DNA of 13,086 nucleotides, taken from NCBI GenBank assembly GCA_014621425.1, contig JAANBB010000725.1, positions 1-13,086 of the forward strand. The letters are read 5' to 3'. The notes under the pieces were generated by a model, which saw only the letters and a list, made by a program, of their open reading frames with translations, did no database searches and was not told the DNA's origin. Made by a program: the position numbers and the translations under genes. The number at the start of each line of letters is the position of its first letter. The stretch's first letter is position 1. Shown here piece by piece: positions 1 through 6,396 of the stretch. Source of the stretch: Cylindrodendrum hubeiense (taxonomy: Eukaryota > Ascomycota > Sordariomycetes > Hypocreales > Nectriaceae).

Positions 1-67
1 TTGCCGCCGCGCGATCCCCGCCCCGAGGCGAAACGCCGTGCGCCGACGTGCTGGAACGGTTTACTGC

Positions 68-81
68 GAACCAATTGGTTC
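68..81. promoter_or_regulatory. 14-bp perfect palindrome with back-to-back CCAAT boxes
   Basis: The sequence GAACCAATTGGTTC equals its own reverse complement. It contains CCAAT at 71-75 on the plus strand and again on the minus strand at 74-78. CCAAT is the known core bound by the fungal HAP/CBC complex, so this could be a binding site. That role is inference, since the site lies almost 600 bp from the nearest start codon. Confidence 0.35.
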
Positions 82-423
82 CGGCAGGTCGAGCAGGTCC
101 ATGGTCGAGCGCCAATGCGGGTGGCGAAGGCTGAGACGGAAAAGACGTTCATCTGGCCGCCGAAGCTCTCAACAGCGGGAACAAGTGTACGACAGAACGC
201 GATTCCTCATTCTAAGTCGACAAAAAGGCCAGCGGATCGTGGTATCGGAATCGAAGATGTCTAGGCCCGGCTCATGTCGTCAGTGTCGCCAGTTTTTCCT
301 TTCGGTGTGCCGATTCACCGATTGCCTCCGTCCGTCCAGTCGCCAATTCGGCTGGGGCCGGACCTCGGAGCCCCACTAGCACTTTGTTGGTACATGGTCC
401 CCTGGAATACCCGCACTATTTAC

Positions 424-444
424 GCGCGTCACGTGATGACGCGC
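424..444. promoter_or_regulatory. Inverted repeat with E-box and CRE-like half site
   Basis: Eight-base arms gcgcgtca (424-431) and tgacgcgc (437-444) flank the spacer cgtga. The 5' arm and spacer create the palindrome TCACGTGA (429-436), which contains the E-box CACGTG bound by bHLH factors. The 3' arm holds TGACG, a bZIP/CRE half site. It lies about 220 bp upstream of the first gene's start codon, a sensible promoter position. Binding is not shown. Confidence 0.4.
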
Positions 445-487
445 CCGTGGCACGACCGCGTCAAGTAGGCGTCCATCTAACTACGGG

Positions 488-565
488 CCCTCCTTCTGGT
501 CCCTCCTTCTGGTCCCTCCTTCTAGTCCATCCTCCCAATCCATCTTCCCAATCTATCCTCCTCAC
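488..565. repeat. Degenerate tandem array of six 13-bp pyrimidine-rich units
   Basis: The first two units (488-500, 501-513) are identical, ccctccttctggt, and the third (514-526) differs by one base. The 13-bp register then continues with ccatcctcccaat (527-539), ccatcttcccaat (540-552) and ctatcctcctcac (553-565). The tract is nearly pure C/T on the plus strand and ends about 100 bp before the predicted start codon. Pyrimidine tracts are common near fungal transcription starts, so it is probably part of the promoter or 5' leader of the following gene. Confidence 0.7.
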
Positions 566-662
566 ATCGCAGCATTCGCTTCAGACATCTTGCAACAAAG
601 CGCATCTCCTTCTCGATTCTCAGTCTATGAAACACCCATACAACAAACACACGCCGGACAAG

Positions 663-1387
663 ATGATGTCCTTCGCCCCTGCACCAACCTTCTCCTGGGA
701 CCATCGCCCGGCGGTTCCTTCGCCACTTTCATCCTCTCCCATTCGCGCCTCATCACCACTCTCGCCAATCGACAAGAACACGCTCCCACAACGACAAATC
801 CAGTCATCACCCATCCAGCCCACCAAGTTCAAGTTTGCTTCGCGCCCGACGCGCCCGAACCCCGTTGTCCGAAAGCGCGAGGAAGTGCAGGAGAGCAGGC
901 GGAAGCTCTTCCTCCAGAATGTTCGCCAAAAGAGTGACGACAAGTCATGGCAGAGGAGGGACATCGAGGGACAGGTAAGATTGCTGTCAATGTAGCGATA
1001 AAGACCCGCGTCACTAACAGTCGACAGCTATTAAAAACGAGCTGGCTAGCGGACCAGGGCCAACTGTCCCGCGACGCGCCCGAGTTCTCGGACGCGGACA
1101 TCGAAGATGCTATGGCGTTCCAGCAGGAGGACTACGAAATCCCAGATGAGGACGATGTGATGGTTGAAGACAACATGGAGGATCAAGAACTCGAAGCCAT
1201 GTTTGCATCTTACGAGGAACAACCAGCATCTTCATCACAACGACCACCCTCCGCGATAATGTCAGACGATGAATATGATGACATCTTTGCCGAGCTTCTT
1301 ACGCAAGAACACCATCGACAGGGCTTTCATCAAGAATCATCAAATCAGATGGATGTCACCGGCGAGGACGACATAATGCAATTTTGA
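663..1387 (+). CDS. Hypothetical protein, intrinsically disordered, with SP motifs and an acidic C-terminal half
   Basis: I do not recognise this protein. The model is two exons, 663-974 and 1028-1387, giving 223 residues. The 53-bp intron has GTAAGA at 975, a CTAAC branch site at 1014-1018 and AG at 1026-1027, and phase is kept. The start could instead be the ATG at 666 (222 residues) or 627 (235 residues). I prefer 663 because it has A at -3 and the stretch before it reads like an A-rich leader. Residues about 18-35 hold a cluster of Ser-Pro dipeptides, including SSPIR, a CDK-type site. A basic patch follows (KFKFASRPTRPNPVVRKR). The second exon is strongly acidic, with many DE runs, and ends DDIMQF. 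No membrane segment or signal peptide is visible. The composition suggests a nuclear or regulatory protein, but that is inference. It is convergent with PEX19, 179 bp apart. Confidence 0.6.
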
Positions 1388-1566
1388 GCGAGTGTTGGTT
1401 TCTGGTTTCTGGCTTCTGGGTTTGATATTTTGGTGTTGGGGCTATAAATAAGGTCGGTGTACCTGGCGTTCAGGCGATACCATGACTACACATATGTCAT
1501 CGGCCGTGTACAGTAACCACGTGAAAGGGTATTTAGAGCGTGGATAGTGTCATCCAGACTTGGTAT
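1388..1566. other. Convergent 3' intergenic region
   Basis: This short gap separates two converging stop codons. It holds four 7-bp units close to tggtttc (1396-1423), a ctataaataagg stretch at 1442-1453 that could serve as an A-rich polyadenylation element, and a CACGTG at 1518-1523. No coding sequence is seen. The 3' untranslated regions of the two genes probably overlap here. Confidence 0.5.
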
Positions 1567-3515
1567 TTACTGAGGGTTACATGCTTCATCTCCTGGATTC
1601 AAAGCCTCCTGTGCTGATGTCATGTCTCCCACAAGATCCGATGGAGGGGATCCTGCCGCTTGCATCTGTGATTTGGTTAGTTACAAAATCTCTTGCCATG
1701 GGATATTTGGGGACGAAGTGCCATACCCTTTGCATCTTGTCTACGATGAACTCCCTGTCCGCAGCATTCGAGTCCGAGTACGTCTTCTCCTCGAACTTGG
1801 CCACGATCTCGCGCACCACGGATTGCTGCTCCTCATACCGCTTCAGGTCGTCCTTGGGTGCGGTGCTGCGGTTCTTGACGAGCCAGTCGGGGAACTTTTC
1901 GTCGAGCTCCTTCATGGGCTCGTAGAGGATCTCTTTGTTAGTGAGCTGCTCCATCATGCCCATGAGCATCTTGGAGAACTCCTCCTCGCTCCCGTCGCCG
2001 CCGAGTCCGCCAAGGTCGCCCGAAGAGAGCTGCTTGAGCATCTCCGACATGAAGTCGTCGCCGCCACCCGAGGCGGCGGCCGCAGTGGCCTGTTCGCCCG
2101 AAGTCTGCATGCGCTCCATGGTACGTTTGATGGTTTCCTGGAAAGACGCATCCTCGGCTGAGGCCTGGGAACCAGGGATGGCGGAGGTGCTGGGCACAGC
2201 AGGGTCTGAAGTTCCTTCTGAAGCTGCGATTTGCTTGAAGATATCTTCAAACTGTGCCTGCATATCGGGCTGTGACGATGTAAGTTTGGTACTCGTAGAT
2301 GACTGGCTATCCGGGGGAATATGAACGTACTGATTGCTCGAGCTCGCCTAACAGATCAGCCATGCCAGCTTGTAGCTGCTTGGCAAAATCTTCTTCCGTG
2401 AAGGCATCATCGAGATCTGGCAGCTTCCCAGATGCAGCATCCTTGGGTGCCTCTGTCTTCCCGGGACTGGGAGGCTCAACCGACTGCTTTGGGTCCAACT
2501 TGACTGTGGAGAAGTCATCCAGCATATCTGGCAGCGACGGTTAACAAACGAGGGTAGTTCATCGAGTTATATGCAACGTACCATCCAAGTCATCCAGATC
2601 ATCCGAATCGGGATCTGAGAAATCCTCAACCTCCTCGACGGGCGCAACCACGACGGGCGCAACCACAACTGGCGCAACCACGACTGGCTTCGATTCAACG
2701 GGCTTCGTCTCAATAGACTTCGCCTCAATAGACTCAATAGGTGTCTCTTCCACTGGCTTCACCTCGGTAGGCTTTGTCTCAACGGCCTTGGCCTCGAAAA
2801 CCGGCTCATCGGCTGGCTTCACTTCGACAGGCGTCTCTTCAACCGGCTTCTCTTCGACAGACGTCTCTTCAACCGGCTTCTCTTCGACAGGTGCTTCTTC
2901 AACCGACTTCTCTTCGACAGGCGCTTCTTCAACCGGCTTCTCTTCGACAGGCGTCTCTTCCACTACCTTGGCCTCGGCGGGTTTCGTCTCAACTGGGTTC
3001 TCCTCGACGGGCGTCGCTTCCACTGCCTTGGCCTCGACCGGTTCCGTCTCAACTGGCTTCTCCTCGGCGGGGGTTGCTTCCACCGGCTTCTCCTCTATAG
3101 GGACCGCCTCCACTTGCTTCAACTCAACAGGCGTCTCGACAGCCTCAGTCTCGACAGCCTCAGTCTCGACAGCTGGTGTTTCAACCAAAGTCGTCTCGAT
3201 AGCCTTGGTCTCAACAACAGGCGTGACCTCGACCTCTGCCGTCTCGACTGGTTTTGACTCCACGGGCACTGTCTCAATAGGTTTAACCTCGACAGGCGCC
3301 TCCTCAACAGAGCTGGCCTCGGTGGGCTTTGACTCAACGGGGATTGTGGTCTCAGTCGGAGGTACAGGAGCCTTTGATTCTGGAGCAGCAGCAGCATCTG
3401 GAGGAGCCGTAGCAGCAACTGCTGGGGTATCGATGACAGGAGCGGCGACCTCCTCTGCCGTGGGTTTGACCTCCTCCTTCTTTGTGCCGTCTGGCGTGTC
3501 CTTTGTTGCGTCCAT
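1567..3515 (-). CDS. PEX19: Pex19, peroxisomal membrane protein import receptor, with N-terminal Val/Glu/Pro repeats
   Basis: Pex19 is the cytosolic chaperone that binds new peroxisomal membrane proteins and docks on Pex3. Four exons on the minus strand: 3515-2582, 2527-2331, 2269-1727 and 1665-1567. The introns are 54, 61 and 61 bp with GTACGT/GTACGT/GTATGG starts and AG ends, and phase is kept. The protein has 590 residues. Residues about 295-319 carry the acidic DSDDLDDLDDMLDDF segment, the usual N-terminal Pex3-binding region. Residues about 440-575 form the helical cargo-binding domain, with EEFSKMLMGMMEQL, KEILYEPMKEL, FPDWL and MQAAGSPP. The last four residues, CNPQ, are a CaaX box; Pex19 is known to be farnesylated there. 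Fungal Pex19 usually has roughly 300-400 residues. The excess here is a repetitive stretch at about residues 60-293 placed before the Pex3 segment. The start ATG has A at -3. It is divergent from UBC9. Confidence 0.93.
2641..2685 (-). repeat. PEX19: Three 15-bp tandem units encoding VVVAP
   Basis: Plus-strand units at 2641-2655, 2656-2670 and 2671-2685 share ggcgcaaccac and differ by a few bases. On the coding strand they give three consecutive VVVAP pentapeptides (residues about 278-292), just before the acidic Pex3-binding segment. The five-residue period matches half of the ten-residue period in the larger repeat further upstream in the gene. Confidence 0.85.
2700..3340 (-). repeat. PEX19: Coding minisatellite: 15/30-bp units encoding (P-V-E-E-K-P-V-E-E-x)n
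   Basis: Inside the first PEX19 exon the coding strand repeats a ten-residue pattern of two related pentapeptides, PVEEK and PVEEx. Over twenty ten-residue blocks (about residues 60-275) stay in register without insertions. The best-conserved DNA units lie at 2821-2850, 2851-2880, 2881-2910, 2911-2940 and 2941-2970, differing by only a few bases each, followed by more diverged units to about 3120 and beyond. The peptide is rich in Val, Glu, Pro, Thr and Lys and nearly free of aromatic residues and Cys. It is therefore probably an extended, acidic, disordered spacer. Tandem-copy slippage is the likely origin (inference). Confidence 0.9.
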
Positions 3516-4361
3516 GATAGCGACTACCTCACCGGCTCACAGCCACACATGCGCAAACTACCTAGACACCGACACACACGCACAGCAATGAGCGCAGGGC
3601 AAACCGGGCGGGACGCAAGAGCGGTGAGGCAAAGAGGTACACGGGGCTTTAGTGTGCAGCTGCGCCAGAGATAGGAGAGAAGGCGGGCGTTGGCGCGGTG
3701 GTGTGAGGATGAAAGTAATGATGCTGTTCACGAGGTGCGGTCGTGGATGACCACATCATCCCGCCTTAGGGAGCCGAGGCCCCTACCCAGGTACCTGGCC
3801 TCGGTAGGTGCTAACTGGCAGCCCCTCACTGGACCAGGCCTGTGCCGGATCAGTGATCACCCCGCCAAAAAAAACCCATCAGCCTGGCGACAGGGCACCG
3901 GGGCAGCGCATGGCCCAGGGGCCTACAGCGGCTCTGGCGGGGTTTCCCGGGGCCTGGTGGCCGCTGCGGCGCCGACTGCGTTGGGGCGTTGGCTGGCGTG
4001 TGCTCTGGGCACTGGCCACTGGCGCCACTTTTCGCCCAACGACGGTCGCCTCGTTTGGCTGGTGGATCGAATCATTCACCATCGTCGTGAATCCATGCGT
4101 AATCGGCCTCAGGCCCCCAGCTTTGCTTCGATTTGATTCTCTCACTCTCGCGGTCTCACCAGCGCCGCCCCTCCCCACTGCAAAACACCACAAGGCTCTC
4201 CGTTGCATCGTAGCAGCGGCCTCTCACTCGCCTCAACCACCAAACCTGCTTACGCCACGACCCCTCGTTTCGCGAGCCCTCGTGACGTCCTTCAGCTCGC
4301 GATTGCTTTCCGTTCAGCCCCAGCCTGACGCCCCGACCGACGAAGCATCCGAAAGATCAAC
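3516..4361. promoter_or_regulatory. Divergent promoter region between PEX19 and UBC9
   Basis: These 846 bp separate the two start codons and must hold both promoters. Visible elements are a perfect 12-bp palindrome CCAGGTACCTGG (3787-3798), nested in a cctacc...ggtagg inverted repeat (3782-3808), an A8 run near 3867, and a C/T- and A-rich leader before UBC9 (about 4180-4361). Open frames on the plus strand here have irregular composition and no recognisable protein. No TATA box is clear. Confidence 0.55.
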
Positions 4362-5016
4362 ATGGCACTGTGCCAGAACCGCTTACAGGAGGAGAGGTAA
4401 GCCTCGCGTGACCCCCCACTGGCTATTGATGGCATGCTAAGCCAAGCAGGAAGCAGTGGCGGCGAGACCATCCCTTTGGCTTCTATGCGAAGCCCGCGCG
4501 CACCAAGGAGGGTGTGTTGGATGTCAAGAACTGGGAGTGCGGAATTCCCGGCAAAGACAAGACGATCTGGGAGGGTGGCCTATTCAAGCTGACGATTGCT
4601 TTCCCCGATGGTGAGTGCCATGGCGAGCCCGCCGTTCCCACCCAACGAGGCATGCGCTGACTGATCTTGGCAGAGTACCCCACGAAGCCTCCCAAATGTG
4701 AGCATCGAGATCCCTTCGAAACTGAACCCCCACGGAGGCCGTAATGCTGATTTGTATTCTAGGCAAATTTGTCCCACCGCTGTTCCACCCCAACGTTTAC
4801 CCATCCGGTACCGTCTGCCTTTCGATTCTCAACGAGGAGGAGGCATGGAAGCCCGCCATCACCGTGAAGCAGATTCTCCTGGGCATCCAGGATCTGCTCA
4901 ACGACCCGAACCCCGAGTCTCCCGCCCAGGCGGATGCATACAACCTCTTCAAGAGGGACCGCGCCGAGTACGAGAAGCGGATCCGCCGTGTGGTCCGTGA
5001 TAACCCCGCCCCATGA
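4362..5016 (+). CDS. UBC9: Ubc9, SUMO-conjugating E2 enzyme
   Basis: Ubc9 takes activated SUMO from the E1 as a thioester and transfers it to lysines of target proteins, mainly in the nucleus. Four exons: 4362-4396, 4450-4610, 4674-4697 (24 bp only) and 4763-5016. The introns are 53, 63 and 65 bp with GTAAGC, GTGAGT and GTGAGC starts. The product has 157 residues, the usual family length. It starts [12 protein letters not shown], followed by [12 protein letters not shown] and [16 protein letters not shown]. The E2 core shows [11 protein letters not shown], the HPN motif (residues 82-84) and [15 protein letters not shown]. By this model the catalytic cysteine is residue 92, one less than in human because the N-terminus is one residue shorter. 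The C-terminal half keeps [21 protein letters not shown] and SPAQADAY. Identity is clear from near-complete resemblance to fission yeast Hus5 and human UBE2I. Confidence 0.97.
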
Positions 5017-6030
5017 GGGACCCGGCGGACTTCAGGGCGGCACGACTTTAGACACTTTATTAGGGATGTCTGGCAACGGCGTTTAGGGGATACCAAGGCG
5101 AAAATTACTGCTTGATATGTGGCTGAAGGAAATCGAGATGCCTGCATGAACTGGGATCTGCTACGGTAATGCCGGCTCTCAGGGCATAGCATGGATGGGA
5201 TGGATGGGGGTTGAGCTCGTCCCTGGTTATCAGAGAGCAAGACCTCCAGCTGATATGAGTGTCTTGAATGTGAAAGCATCTCGATGCATCCTTTGTTGTC
5301 ATCTGGAGGGGAGGTACGCTCCCGGTTTCCATTCCCGGTTCCGGCGATCTGGGTGAATCATCCAGGCTGCGTTGTCGGAACCTTGGCCGGCTTGCTGTTG
5401 ACGTTTCTGCCCCACCACGCTACCTATGCGGTGACTGTATCACTTGCCTGGGACTTGACTGCCGTGTGGATATGGACAAGGACACAAACACGCACATGCG
5501 CATAGGTACATAGCACGTACAATACTTATTTTTGTTTCCGGCGACGGTCCGAATGAAGCATCCCCACGTCTCTGGTCACGTTTTCTTTGGCAGCGTGGCA
5601 GGTGGCGGCTTCACCCCACGGATCATGGCTTTTCGTGAGATGGAGAGCAGCATGTCAAGACACACGCGATTATGTACGGATTAGGTACGAATTAGGTGTG
5701 CCGCGAAAGGGCAACCAACCAGACTACGACGCACGTTAGAACGGAGCCATCCGCTGCGGTGCCTGTCCCTCCAAGCTTCCCTCGCCGACCGAGTCATCGC
5801 AGAACGGTTTACGGAGCTCTTATCGACGGCCAGGGATATTTATGTAATGACTGGCGGATTCGGGGATTTCCAGACAGCCGCCAATAGAGTTGGGCGAATT
5901 ACCAGCCGAAGTCGGCCGGCGCTGTTGCATCGACGGATCTTATTAGACGGGATGGCCTGAGAAGATTAGCGGGTTTTGGGACACCGGGCGGGAGGGTGCC
6001 ATGGGTCCTGGACCGGAGCCGGGCCACAGC
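5017..6030. other. Intergenic region between UBC9 and asparagine synthetase
   Basis: I see no gene here. The first part is the UBC9 3' region, with no clean AATAAA. Small repeats include ggatgggatggatggggg near 5193-5211 and two tandem 11-mers, tacggattagg and tacgaattagg (5675-5696). Short open frames, such as the 73-residue one at 5284-5505, have no recognisable motif and no splice partners. Confidence 0.5.
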
Positions 6031-6078
6031 TGCTATCTGGAGCTCCCGCTATCAGGAGCGTCCGCTATCAGCAGGGAA
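6031..6078 (-). promoter_or_regulatory. Three 16-bp repeat units, each with a GATA-factor site
   Basis: The units are 6031-6046, 6047-6062 and 6063-6078, and all share gctatc. Read on the minus strand they give AGATAG, TGATAG and TGATAG, at plus positions 6033-6038, 6049-6054 and 6065-6070. All fit HGATAR, the consensus of fungal nitrogen GATA activators such as AreA and NIT2. The block lies 320-365 bp upstream of an asparagine synthetase start codon, so nitrogen control is a reasonable inference. A further TTATCT (AGATAA on the minus strand) is at 6319-6324. Confidence 0.5.
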
Positions 6079-6282
6079 GCGGCGAGTAACAGGGAGCCGG
6101 TGAGTGATGCGGGCCATGTACTCGAAAGGTAGCAGACGGCGGTGGGCGAGCCATGCCCAGCGCGGCGAGAGCGCACTTGGAGGTGTCTGGTGGATAGCTG
6201 AACTTATTTGTGACAGCCCGGCGGTAGCCTTCCACTTTTTTTTTTGCCTGTGCCGGGCCATCTTCTTGGGTGGAGTTTTGGA

Positions 6283-6344
6283 TGACTCCTCTTTTTTTTA
6301 ATCACTTGCGCCCTCTACTTATCTTCCCTCCCTTTCCCTGACTC
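6283..6344 (+). promoter_or_regulatory. Two TGACTC elements resembling Gcn4/CPC1 half sites, within a pyrimidine-rich core promoter
   Basis: TGACTC occurs at 6283-6288 (read atgactcct from 6282) and at 6339-6344. The full Gcn4/CPC1 consensus is TGASTCA, so both lack the final A. They sit 53-114 bp upstream of the asparagine synthetase ATG, in a C/T-rich stretch typical of fungal core promoters. Asparagine synthetase genes are known targets of cross-pathway control, so weak sites are plausible but unproven. Confidence 0.35.
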
Positions 6345-6396
6345 TCCTCCGTAAAGACCGTGGTGTTGATACTCAGTTCCTCAGTAAACCGCAATC

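Larger units (their letters stand above)
1..487. other. Intergenic region with no recognisable gene
   Basis: No reading frame here has splice signals or a protein I recognise. The open stretches on the plus strand are Arg/Ser-rich and look like chance frames in GC-rich DNA. The stretch holds a 14-bp palindrome with two opposed CCAAT boxes (68-81) and an inverted repeat around TCACGTGA (424-444), listed separately. It most likely carries the promoter of the gene that follows, or part of an upstream transcript whose coding part lies outside the window. Confidence 0.5.

Noticed and set aside
1..379. Overlapping plus-strand open frames at the left edge
   Set aside because: They lack a recognisable protein; the Arg/Ser-rich translations look like chance frames.
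1586..2263. Continuous 225-codon C-terminus for Pex19 ending ESRR
   Set aside because: It ignores a good intron (GTATGG, CTAAC, CACAG). Splicing restores the conserved MQAAGSPP segment and a CaaX end.
2788..3591. Plus-strand Ser/Thr-rich frame taken as a gene
   Set aside because: It mirrors the PEX19 coding repeat and extends past the PEX19 start codon. The minus strand has a complete, conserved multi-exon gene.
3690..4440. Plus-strand open frames in the PEX19-UBC9 interval
   Set aside because: They overlap each other, have no recognisable motif, and one runs into the first UBC9 exon and intron in a different frame.
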